IMG/VR virus record: IMGVR_UViG_3300036909_000535
Coordinates: 1 to 35,632 of that record
Direction: 5' to 3' (one strand)
Source of the DNA: a virus
DNA length: 35,632 nt
Under the pieces are notes generated by a model, which did no database searches, was not told the DNA's origin, and saw nothing but the letters and a program-made list of their open reading frames with translations. Positions within the stretch are counted from its first letter, which is position 1. The number at the start of each line of letters is the position of its first letter. A program made the translations under genes and the position numbers. Below are positions 4,972 to 11,069 of the stretch, one piece after another.

Positions 4972-5678
4972 AGAAACTTCCCCCTTGCGATTTTTGCAAG
5001 CACAAGAAGGACCGCGACCAGCGGCTGTTGGCGCGGTACGACGGCATCACAAAGGCCGGCCCTTGGCGGAATATGTGCCTGGGGCATTTTAAGGAGCACG
5101 GCGTGGGCGTCGGGATCGGCCACGGGCAGAGATTGTGGCTCAGAACGGAACAGCACCTGAACGGTGAGGTTCCCGTCATTGAGTTGCCGCCTGTCCAAGT
5201 CAACCAGGTATCGGCAGAGTGCGATATCTGCGGAAAGCCTTGGTTCGTCAAGGTGCTGGAGTATTTCGCGGGGAAGGGTTACTGCCCTATGTGCCTCCGC
5301 GAGTGCTTCCCGGTCCGGAAGGAAGGGCCATTCACGTTCGGAGACATCGTTGTGGCCATGTATCCTTGGCCAGGTGATGATGCCGGCGAATATATCGGCC
5401 GGGTCTTGGAAATTCCGGAGCAGAACGTGCTGAAGATCCGCTTTGAGTATGAAGAGGCGGAGCCGGAAGACGTGTTGATGGCAAGGGACGGCCTTGGCGG
5501 CTGGTGGGATACGGACAACGAGAGATCGGGCATAGCGATCCGGCTCGGGGTCCGGGAGGAAGCCGAGGAATACGAGAGGCTGCGCAAGGCTCGAATCGGA
5601 GGTTACAACGAAGGAAGGCCCACACAGCGGCAGGTTGCGCCGTGGGGAGGTCAGGCAGGGTTATTCGAGGAGGTGTAA
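4947..5678 (+). CDS. Double zinc-finger protein with SH3-like domain and QxxLF tail
   Basis: 243 residues. The start ATG 4947 has SD GGAGG about 10 bases upstream. Residues 14-61 form the CDFC...GPWRNMC..HF...GHGQRL finger shared with the gene at 2438. A second finger is CDIC (92-95) and CPMC (113-116). Residues ~128-175 (FTFGDIVVAMYPW...EYIGRVLEI) resemble a small SH3/Tudor-like barrel, also suggested in the protein at 6095. The tail has QAGLF at 236-240, matching the QxxLF sliding-clamp motif. The context and fingers suggest a nucleic-acid-linked role, which is inference. The stop overlaps the next ATG (TAATG). Confidence 0.75.
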   Translation: MHGEERTVEKLPPCDFCKHKKDRDQRLLARYDGITKAGPWRNMCLGHFKEHGVGVGIGHGQRLWLRTEQHLNGEVPVIELPPVQVNQVSAECDICGKPWFVKVLEYFAGKGYCPMCLRECFPVRKEGPFTFGDIVVAMYPWPGDDAGEYIGRVLEIPEQNVLKIRFEYEEAEPEDVLMARDGLGGWWDTDNERSGIAIRLGVREEAEEYERLRKARIGGYNEGRPTQRQVAPWGGQAGLFEEV

Positions 5679-5947
5679 TGGCGCATCATTTTTTCGCGAT
5701 TGGAAAAGACAACAGATACAATTTGGGAGCGGGGGCGGCAGCGCCCGCTCATCACCGCGGCGCCGGTCGTAGCACGGCGACGGTGGAAGTCCCCACAAAG
5801 AAAGGGCCGAAGGAAGTGAAGGTGACTTCGGTTCTACACAGGCCGCCCTGGTTTCAACAACAGGTCGAGCGGCAGCAACGGAAACAAAAGAACCTGTTCG
5901 GGCGGATTGCAGACAAGCTGCGATCGCTGATGAATCGCCCGGAATAG
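5678..5947 (+). CDS. Small basic protein with QxxLF motif
   Basis: 89 residues from ATG 5678, which overlaps the upstream TAA; SD GAGGAGG lies just before. The N-terminal ~30 residues are Gly/Ala/His-rich and flexible, followed by a basic strand region (VPTKKGPKEVKVTSV). The C-terminal third is a basic helix containing QKNLF at residues 70-74, again QxxLF, then RIADKLRSLMNR. It looks like a small adaptor or DNA-binding factor; function unproven. Confidence 0.7.
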   Translation: MAHHFFAIGKDNRYNLGAGAAAPAHHRGAGRSTATVEVPTKKGPKEVKVTSVLHRPPWFQQQVERQQRKQKNLFGRIADKLRSLMNRPE

Positions 5948-6060
5948 GCAGGTAGTGGCGCGGTTCGCAGCCGCGTCTTGGGCGCGGGACCCATCCCGGA
6001 CGAAAGTCTCTCGGCGAGGAACACGTCGAGCGCGCCCAAGAGACGGCTGCGATTCGAAGG
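5948..6060 (+). ncRNA. Unidentified structured RNA in the ribozyme position
   Basis: Between a stop codon and SD hairpin 10, where the other units have a hammerhead, this segment folds differently. The outer stem TCGCAGCCG/CGGCTGCGA pairs 5965-5973 with 6044-6052. The inner stem CTTGGGCGCG/CGCGCCCAAG pairs 5977-5986 with 6031-6040. The apical region can form GAC-GAAA-GTC (5999-6008) and CTC-GGC-GAG (6010-6018). No CTGANGA core is present, so it is not a hammerhead. It may be another ribozyme class, a regulatory RNA or a remnant. Confidence 0.5.
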
Positions 6061-6069
6061 CAGCAGTCT

Positions 6070-6086
6070 GGGGTGGAAAGGACCCC
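6070..6086 (+). promoter_or_regulatory. SD-presenting hairpin 10 (no hammerhead upstream)
   Basis: GGGGT (6070-6074) pairs with ACCCC (6082-6086); loop GGAAAGG, identical in design to the ribozyme-linked copies. Confidence 0.75.
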
Positions 6087-6094
6087 TGATGAAC

Positions 6095-6976
6095 ATGGCA
6101 AAGAAAAAACCGGAAGGGGAGTTCGCCACAAAACTGGTGGGCGCTCTGGAAGGGAAGAAGGTAATCAAGAAAAAGGAGCCGCCCAAGGTGGTTCCCGTGG
6201 CGACGGATTCCACTCCGCCACCAGATACTCTGCCGGCGCTGGCAACGCTGAAAGGGCTACGGGCGGGCGATCTGATTACGGTCGCGTACGCGATGGAGCC
6301 GGGGCGCATTCCCGGCGTGTATGGCGCGGAAGTGGTGACCGTTTCTCAGGACGGCGCCGATGCGTCAATCAAGTTCCTGTTCCCGAACAAACCGCCCCGT
6401 GCAGGCTCTTTGAAAGTGGCGGAGAGGTTGACCAAGCGGCGCGAAAATGGCCGGGGGGTCAGCACTGAGATCATCGATGCCAACGATGAGCGCGTAGTGA
6501 TAGTGAAACGGCCCAATAAGGAGCAGCGGGATGCTCTCGAAGGCATCCGGTCCAGTTCGGCGCAGCGTTCGCCGGACAAAGCCGCCCTCAAGGTAGGCGA
6601 CGTGGCCGCGCTCGTGTACCCCAAAGTTACGGGGGACGGGGATTGGGCGCCCGGTGTGGTTCTCGCGCAAGTCCAGGAGATCGGGAAGGACGGCCACTTC
6701 AAAGTGGTGACCTATAATCCCGACTACCTGGAGGAGGGCGAGGATCCGGCGTATGCCGTGGAGACTGTGGAGCTGATCCGGAGCAACAGCGGAGAATACA
6801 CGGACAGCACTTACAAATGCCGGCTGGCGATGGTGCGCAAGCCGACACCCGGCGAGCTCTCTGATTTTGAGGAGAACCGCAAGGCGGTAGTATCCCGGAA
6901 GGCGATTCCGAATGCTCCCAAACCCGCCAAACAGCAACAGAGTTTGTTTCCCTCCGCTCCCACGTCCGCGGCGTAG
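6095..6976 (+). CDS. Lysine-rich protein with two beta-barrel-like segments and QxxLF tail
   Basis: 293 residues. I choose ATG 6095 (context AACATGGCAAA as in sister genes) over in-frame ATG 6089. Residues 1-45 are basic, Pro-rich and disordered. Two segments beginning with a GD motif, about 58-97 (AGDLITVAYAM...) and 167-228 (VGDVAALVYPKV...APGVVLAQV), look like SH3/Tudor-type barrels. The C-terminal tail has QQSLF at 281-285, fitting QxxLF. With its two upstream neighbours it forms a trio that may interact with a DNA clamp; this is inference. An intrinsic terminator follows the stop. Confidence 0.75.
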   Translation: MAKKKPEGEFATKLVGALEGKKVIKKKEPPKVVPVATDSTPPPDTLPALATLKGLRAGDLITVAYAMEPGRIPGVYGAEVVTVSQDGADASIKFLFPNKPPRAGSLKVAERLTKRRENGRGVSTEIIDANDERVVIVKRPNKEQRDALEGIRSSSAQRSPDKAALKVGDVAALVYPKVTGDGDWAPGVVLAQVQEIGKDGHFKVVTYNPDYLEEGEDPAYAVETVELIRSNSGEYTDSTYKCRLAMVRKPTPGELSDFEENRKAVVSRKAIPNAPKPAKQQQSLFPSAPTSAA

Positions 6977-7002
6977 TTGGCTGCACGCGTGAGCTTTCGC
7001 CG

Positions 7003-7039
7003 CCTGGCCGGGGACGCCATGCCCCGGCCAGGAATTTTT
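7003..7039 (+). terminator. Intrinsic terminator in front of the last ribozyme
   Basis: Perfect 11-bp stem CCTGGCCGGGG (7003-7013) / CCCCGGCCAGG (7022-7032) with an 8-nt loop, then AA and five T (7035-7039). The T-tract overlaps the first bases of ribozyme copy 10, so only read-through transcripts contain that ribozyme and the gene at 7124. Confidence 0.75.
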
Positions 7040-7092
7040 CGCCCTGAAGAGGATTCGGAGGCTCCGAGTCGAAACACGAGACGTGTAGGCGA
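7038..7092 (+). ncRNA. Type I hammerhead ribozyme, copy 10
   Basis: Stem I TCGCC (7039-7043)/GGCGA (7088-7092). Core CTGAAGA (7044-7050). Stem II 8 bp, 7052-7070, with a GGC triloop. GAAA 7071-7074. Stem III A7074-T7086 plus 3-4 bp with an AGA loop. The cut is after A7087. The 3' product starts GGCGATAGCC instead of GGCGAAAGCY. Confidence 0.85.
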
Positions 7093-7097
7093 TAGCC

Positions 7098-7114
7098 CCC
7101 GGAGAAAGGCCGGG
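7098..7114 (+). promoter_or_regulatory. SD-presenting hairpin 11
   Basis: CCCGG (7098-7102) pairs with CCGGG (7110-7114); loop AGAAAGG. It serves the gene at 7124. Confidence 0.7.
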
Positions 7115-7123
7115 ACAAAACAG

Positions 7124-8209
7124 ATGAATGATTTGAAGATTCACGTAAGTGAGCTGGACAATCCTTATGGAGAGGTGATCCAGCGGGCGCTGGCGCGCGA
7201 GTTTCCAGGGTCGAACCGCGGTGACAAGGCGACGACGTTGGAGCTGGTGGCAGCCGAGATCATCGGAACGAACCAGTCGAGGTTCGGACCGGCGCCCAAT
7301 CCGGAAAGCCTGGTGGCGATTCGAGCGGTCCTGCGGAAGCATATCGAGGAGGGGTCTCCGATCCCGTTCCTGGTGCCGTGGGGCAGCAAGAAGCCTATCA
7401 ATGGCGAGAGCGTGGATGTGGCGGAGCTGATGGGGTTGAAGACTCTCCAGTGCCTCCAGGGACGCGTGCGGCGCTATTACGAGCCGGGCCTGCGGATGAA
7501 CATGCGGATCGAGGACGTGGGCGGCAAGTACCTCTTCAAGTCGGAAGGGGACGCGGCGCTCCGGTCGAGCGAGACGTATGTTCGCGATTTCCTCGCCCTG
7601 GTGGACGTGCTGAACTTCCGCTTCCTGCGTCCGGTGCTGGAGAGCGCGTTGATGGACCCGAAGGAGTACGACTTCCAAGCGGGCACGTTGGCGCCGGTCT
7701 TCCAGTTGTATCTGGAGCGGACGGATCTCTACGGCATCCAGCCAGGTCCAAGCGAGCTGACCGACATCGGTTGGCAGGGCTTGATTCCCCAAGAGCAGAG
7801 GGACTTCTACCGGCACCAGTACGCCAAGTGGTTTCCCGGCATGCCCATTAAGGAACAGACCTGGAAGCTGGCCGAGTATCTGGCCGGCGCTCTCGCGCGG
7901 CACAAGCTCCGGGGAACCGGCGCGGAGCCGGAGTGGGGGCGGGATTTCATCCAGCTCAATTTCGCACAGCCGGCGCCGGGGACTCCGCAGGGCATCGCGG
8001 AGCGGCGGATCCACTACCGGACTGTGCCGCTGCGCTTCGCCGCGACCCATGTTCCGCCGTGGCGCGCGAAGGGCTACCTGAAGGTCGGAGACAGCGAGGC
8101 GTACCCCAAGATTACGAGCTGGTACGAGTCGGGCACGTACAACCAGTGCTCGGTCGAGTTCAGCCGCGCGGGGGCGTCGGTGTCGGTGCGCTCCGATTAC
8201 AAAGTGTGA
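7124..8209 (+). CDS. 361-aa protein, possibly related to the DIT1/PvcA family
   Basis: ATG 7124 follows SD hairpin 11; the frame is open further upstream but runs through the ribozyme. Residues ~79-140 contain PIPFLVPWGSKKP, DVAELMGLKTLQ, YYEPGLRMNMRIED and GGKYLF. The order (P-F-x-x-P...K-x-P, D-x-x-E-L, Y-x-P-G followed by a strand with a D/G turn) recalls isocyanide synthases of the DIT1/PvcA family. The rest (WGRDFIQLNFAQ, RRIHYRTVPLRFAATHVPPW) was not placed. The resemblance is by eye only; it may be an unrelated phage protein. It sits after a terminator and is the last ribozyme-linked gene. Confidence 0.75.
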   Translation: MNDLKIHVSELDNPYGEVIQRALAREFPGSNRGDKATTLELVAAEIIGTNQSRFGPAPNPESLVAIRAVLRKHIEEGSPIPFLVPWGSKKPINGESVDVAELMGLKTLQCLQGRVRRYYEPGLRMNMRIEDVGGKYLFKSEGDAALRSSETYVRDFLALVDVLNFRFLRPVLESALMDPKEYDFQAGTLAPVFQLYLERTDLYGIQPGPSELTDIGWQGLIPQEQRDFYRHQYAKWFPGMPIKEQTWKLAEYLAGALARHKLRGTGAEPEWGRDFIQLNFAQPAPGTPQGIAERRIHYRTVPLRFAATHVPPWRAKGYLKVGDSEAYPKITSWYESGTYNQCSVEFSRAGASVSVRSDYKV

Positions 8210-8216
8210 GGTGAAC

Positions 8217-8369
8217 ATGTTTCCGTTGCCGCCGGAGTTCGACAAACTGCCGCCAGACCCGCCGTGGTTCTGGCCGGCCATGGCCATCACGCAACTGATG
8301 GTCTACGGTGGAGGCCTGCTGTACGTGTGGTGGGTCTGCCGCAGAGGAAAGAAAAAATCGCCCAAGTGA
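8217..8369 (+). CDS. 50-aa single-span membrane protein
   Basis: ATG 8217, 7 bases after the previous stop, with SD GAGGTGA. A Pro-rich N-terminus (PLPPEFDKLPPDPPWFWP) precedes one hydrophobic segment, about residues 21-40 (AMAITQLMVYGGGLLYVWWV), and a basic tail CRRGKKKSPK, suggesting N-out, C-in topology. The size and layout fit a holin-like or accessory lysis protein, but no lysis gene is adjacent on this strand. Function open. Confidence 0.6.
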   Translation: MFPLPPEFDKLPPDPPWFWPAMAITQLMVYGGGLLYVWWVCRRGKKKSPK

Positions 8370-8385
8370 AGGAAAGGAAAAGAAC

Positions 8386-8586
8386 ATGCAAGAGGACATT
8401 CATTCGAGCATCACGCAGGACCGTATAGTAGAGGCCGTTCAGGAAGACGACAACAGAGGGTTCTGTATCTCCTGTGGGGCAGAAGCCTTCGGCGTAGAGC
8501 CAGACGCGCGTAAGTACACTTGCGAGGTATGCGGGGCTGCACAGGTGTACGGAGCGGAAGAACTGCTCATCATGACGGTGGCGTGA
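8386..8586 (+). CDS. Phage zinc-ribbon protein
   Basis: 66 residues from ATG 8386, with SD GGAAAGGAAAAG. Residues ~27-48 hold CISC...CEVC (CxxC-x13-CxxC) within the context CGAEAFGVEPDARKYTCEVC followed by VYGAEELL. This pattern is familiar from many phage hypothetical proteins. It is probably a structural zinc ribbon; the role is unknown. The stop overlaps the next start (TGATG). Confidence 0.8.
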   Translation: MQEDIHSSITQDRIVEAVQEDDNRGFCISCGAEAFGVEPDARKYTCEVCGAAQVYGAEELLIMTVA

Positions 8587-8804
8587 TGGGGTACGCCTTG
8601 GGAACGGCGCCGTGCATCGGGTGCGGCCAACCGTTCACGTTCAACCCGATGAAGGTTCCCTCGGTTCGCGTCAATGACGTGAGGGAGCCGATCTGTGAGA
8701 ATTGCGTAAACAGATTCAACCCAATCAGAATTGCCAAAGGCCTGGAACCGATCGTTCCCCTTCCAGGCGCATATGAAGCCTGCAACGAAGAGGAGCTGGC
8801 CTAA
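8586..8804 (+). CDS. Phage zinc-ribbon protein with FNP/VPS motif
   Basis: 72 residues from ATG 8586, coupled to the upstream stop. CIGC (residues 10-13) and CENC (37-40) flank the segment FTFNPMKVPSVRVNDVREPI, then NRFNPIRIAKGLEPI and an acidic end. This combination recurs in tailed-phage hypothetical proteins, so the gene is confidently real although its job is not known. The stop overlaps the next start (TAATG). Confidence 0.8.
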   Translation: MGYALGTAPCIGCGQPFTFNPMKVPSVRVNDVREPICENCVNRFNPIRIAKGLEPIVPLPGAYEACNEEELA

Positions 8805-8941
8805 TGACGCGCAAACTGTATTGCAGCCAGTGTGAAATCCTGGCGATCAACAACGTCCCGTGTCACGAGCAGGGATGTCCGAACGCGAAAAAGTACCCGA
8901 AGGGCAACGAAGTTCCGCCCTGGCGAAAGAGAAAAAAATGA
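8804..8941 (+). CDS. 45-aa zinc-finger-like protein
   Basis: ATG 8804 overlaps the previous stop, and its own stop overlaps the next ATG (ATGA at 8938), so it is locked into a coupled chain. CSQC (about 7-10) and C.EQGC (20-25) give four cysteines of a possible zinc site. The C-terminus is basic (PPWRKRKK). Similar tiny proteins are frequent in phage early operons. Confidence 0.65.
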   Translation: MTRKLYCSQCEILAINNVPCHEQGCPNAKKYPKGNEVPPWRKRKK

Positions 8942-9387
8942 GCAAAGAAAGAATCAGGATTCGCGGTGTGGCACACGACCATTACCGCGACGTCTTGAAA
9001 AAACCCGCGCCAGGGCAATCCCGAGTGAAAAACGATCCATGTGTACTGTTCGGGTCTGAGGACTATCACGAACTGGCGCGCCATTTGTTGATGGAGATTC
9101 ACGACGCCTATGCCGGCGCCGTTACTTTCTTCTGGTTGAACAACGCGCCATACCAGCCGGAAGAAGAGTTCGACTGGTTCGTAGCGGGCCGTGCGTTCGG
9201 CTGTGTGCGCCGTCTGGAACATGGCGGGCAGGGCACGTGGCAAGACATGCAGCTAGCCTGGCTGGACGATCTGCACCGGGCATACGACGAGTGTGGGTAC
9301 AGCAGGGAGGTGGAACTGGACGGCGGCGCGGTAATGCCGTTGGAGCATGTTCTGCACCTGATGTCGGTTTGTAGAGGAGGCAAGTGA
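8938..9387 (+). CDS. Unrecognised 149-aa protein
   Basis: The start ATG 8938 lies in an ATGA overlap; the frame is open upstream, but coupling decides the start. The N-terminus is basic (MSKERIRIRGVAHDHYRDVL). The middle is rich in aromatics and acids (TFFWLNNAPYQPEEEFDWFVAGRAFG), with predicted helices at about 45-60 and 105-120. There is no cysteine cluster or catalytic motif I can name. The downstream SD AGAGGAGG is inside its last codons. Confidence 0.72.
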   Translation: MSKERIRIRGVAHDHYRDVLKKPAPGQSRVKNDPCVLFGSEDYHELARHLLMEIHDAYAGAVTFFWLNNAPYQPEEEFDWFVAGRAFGCVRRLEHGGQGTWQDMQLAWLDDLHRAYDECGYSREVELDGGAVMPLEHVLHLMSVCRGGK

Positions 9388-9389
9388 AC

Positions 9390-9638
9390 ATGGAAATTCC
9401 GCTGGTGGAAGACGAAAAGAAAATCCCTAAAGGCGCGCGCTGCCAGGAAGCATCGCCGATGTCACGTAGATTGTATATTCCGTGCGGAGCGCCCGCCGTG
9501 GCGATAGTGTACCACGACCGCGACAAGCGCAGCTACTATATGTGCGTTCCCTGTGCGGACCACAACTGTCGAAATCGTGGCGGCCGTCTGATGATGAGCA
9601 CGAACAAGGAGATGGAGAGGAGGTACTTGAAAAAATGA
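9390..9638 (+). CDS. Cysteine-rich zinc-binding protein
   Basis: 82 residues. ATG 9390 is 9 bases after GAGGAGG; GTG 9384 would be only 3 bases away. Metal ligands are probably Cys16, Cys29 and CVPC...CRNRG (about 48-57) in a pattern typical of phage proteins that bind one zinc (Y-x-MCVPCADHN-x-x-NRGG). The C-terminus is a short basic helix. The stop overlaps the next ATG (ATGA at 9635). Confidence 0.72.
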   Translation: MEIPLVEDEKKIPKGARCQEASPMSRRLYIPCGAPAVAIVYHDRDKRSYYMCVPCADHNCRNRGGRLMMSTNKEMERRYLKK

Positions 9639-10024
9639 AGGACAATGAAGCGGAGCAACAGGGCTCCGAGGTTACGAGAGACCTTCGTCGGGCGCGGAGT
9701 ACTCTGAAAGGTCTGCTGAAGCTCTTCAGCGGAGAGGCCACGCCGGATAAGCCCCGCCCCATCAGGAAGGTCCGGGAGTTGTACCGCTACCACAAGGGAT
9801 CGCAGTGGATGTTCGATTTCCTGATGAGAACGCTGCTGAACCTGGGCAACTGGATCTTTTCTGTGGGCTTGGGCTTACAGCACGGGTTTCGGGGCTTCCA
9901 GGTCAGTAGGCACACCTTTCAAGAAGCGGCGCGCCTCCGGCCGCCGATCCACATAACCGAAGCGCAGGCGAGGAAAGATCTAGAGAGATTGCTGGCAGAG
10001 AACAAAGTGAAGTGGGAAGACTGA
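9635..10024 (+). CDS. Unrecognised 129-aa protein, end of rightward operon
   Basis: ATG 9635 in an ATGA overlap, with SD GAGGAGG 13 bases upstream. Residues 1-60 are charged (many Glu, Arg, Lys). Residues ~62-92 (SQWMFDFLMRTLLNLGNWIFSVGLGLQHGF) are hydrophobic and aromatic and may be an amphipathic or membrane-associated helix. The C-terminal ~30 residues form a charged helix (EAQARKDLERLLAENK). The terminator at 10025 starts at its stop codon. Confidence 0.7.
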   Translation: MKDNEAEQQGSEVTRDLRRARSTLKGLLKLFSGEATPDKPRPIRKVRELYRYHKGSQWMFDFLMRTLLNLGNWIFSVGLGLQHGFRGFQVSRHTFQEAARLRPPIHITEAQARKDLERLLAENKVKWED

Positions 10025-10069
10025 AAAAATAGGCCGGGCCCTCGGAGGATTGGGACCCGGCCTATTTTT
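10025..10069. terminator. Bidirectional intrinsic terminator
   Basis: AATAGGCCGGG pairs with CCCGGCCTATT around the loop. The stem has A-rich sequence on its left and T-rich sequence on its right, so it works on both strands. It separates the rightward operon ending at 10024 from the leftward operon ending at 10089. Confidence 0.9.
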
Positions 10070-10088
10070 ATGTCCGCCCGGCGCCCGG

Positions 10089-10253
10089 TCAGGCTTCGAG
10101 GGTCACGTTGCCGTTCAGCAGCTTCTGCAGAAACGCGATGGTCGCTTGCAGGCCGGCCAGTTCCACGGGGTTCTTGATCTTGGGTAGCAACATCGTTAGG
10201 AAGCTGATAGCCGCTCCGATGATGAACTGCTCCCACCAACTGAGAGTTACCAT
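10089..10253 (-). CDS. Small membrane protein (holin-like?)
   Basis: 54 residues. The start is set by SD GGAAAGGAG 8 bases before ATG 10251-10253 on the minus strand; the longer frame upstream lacks an SD. Residues ~8-26 (WEQFIIGAAISFLTMLLPKI) form one membrane segment. A second, more amphipathic helix (GLQATIAFLQKLLNG) follows. It lies right downstream of a cysteine-peptidase-like gene, so a holin or lysis accessory role is possible but unproven. Confidence 0.6.
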   Translation of the reverse strand: MVTLSWWEQFIIGAAISFLTMLLPKIKNPVELAGLQATIAFLQKLLNGNVTLEA

Positions 10254-10281
10254 GTTGTGCTCCTTTCCGCGGGCCGCTTTT

Positions 10282-11058
10282 TTAAGACAGCGCCGCAATG
10301 TCTTTGCGCAGTTGCGCAAGGTTAAATCCAGTGAGCGTGTCGCCCTGTGCGCTTAACCAATCTTCGCTGAGGACCGCATAGGCTTCGTCGCAGTAGTCGG
10401 TGAAGAAGTTGTGCGACATCTTCAGCCGCTCGGCCCAGGTAATGCAGGTTGCCGTTTCAGGGCTTTCGGCCATGACGGGAATACAATGCCCGCCCCAACC
10501 GCCCGGCTGCCCCGCGGCGCCGTAAATGCCCCCTTCAGGAACGGTCCAATCGCCGGCGCCCTGCACAGCCGTAGGCAACGCAACTCCGGTGAAGACGTTG
10601 CCGAAGATCCAGGCCGCTTCTCGGAGATTGGCAAGGGTGGGCGTGAGTTCGACGAAGCCCGCAATTTTGTGGTTCTTTCCAGCCACTCGGATGCCCTGGT
10701 TCCGCCAGTAGTTCAGCGCGGACAGCATGTTGCATCCTTGATCTGAGGAGGGGTCGGGCGGGTAATAGCCGCCAATCGCCTCATAGGCGGCCAGCGCTTC
10801 CTGGTCCGTCATGGTCTGCATGGCAGTGCCGCCGGAAGCAAAGTAGGTCCACTGTTGGACCATATGTCCCATGGCGGCGATGACGCAATCCCCAAGCCGG
10901 TCGTTGAGGAGCATAGGCCACGAGGGCACCTTGACTACGTAGCTGATCTCAGGGGGAGGCGTGGGCAAGGCTTCCAGGAGCCGGTAGTTTTTGAATTGCA
11001 GGGTCCGGTGGAACCGGTCTTCCCTGCGGGGTTGCTTTCCAAGTTTGTGAATGAGCAT
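10282..11058 (-). CDS. Papain/C39-like cysteine peptidase-type protein
   Basis: 258 residues; ATG with SD AAAGGA 7 bases upstream. The layout suggests a papain-fold enzyme: GDCVIAA with Cys58 near the start of a helix, GGH with His191, and a following TWAE (207-210) with W and a polar residue where such folds place the third catalytic group. Residues 84-122 (TDQEALAAYEAIGGYYPPD...SALNYWRNQG) are typical of phage members. Possible roles are cell-wall endopeptidase (lysin) or protein processing; there is no signal peptide or wall-binding domain. It is in one operon with a glycosyltransferase (upstream) and a small membrane protein (downstream). Confidence 0.75.
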   Translation of the reverse strand: MLIHKLGKQPRREDRFHRTLQFKNYRLLEALPTPPPEISYVVKVPSWPMLLNDRLGDCVIAAMGHMVQQWTYFASGGTAMQTMTDQEALAAYEAIGGYYPPDPSSDQGCNMLSALNYWRNQGIRVAGKNHKIAGFVELTPTLANLREAAWIFGNVFTGVALPTAVQGAGDWTVPEGGIYGAAGQPGGWGGHCIPVMAESPETATCITWAERLKMSHNFFTDYCDEAYAVLSEDWLSAQGDTLTGFNLAQLRKDIAALS

Positions 11059-11069
11059 GATGGTTCCTT

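Noticed and set aside
5948-6060. Hammerhead ribozyme at the 6095 gene junction
   Set aside because: No CTGANGA or variant core and no TTCGYC/GGCGAA stem I, so it was kept as an unidentified structure.
344-7114. Spaced repeats as a CRISPR array
   Set aside because: Repeats vary in arms, spacing is hundreds of bases and genes lie between; the conserved parts match hammerhead cores and SD hairpins.
6365-8290. 641-aa open frame on the minus strand
   Set aside because: It is antisense to two well-supported genes, an intrinsic terminator and a ribozyme, has no SD, and its composition is that of a GC-rich shadow frame.
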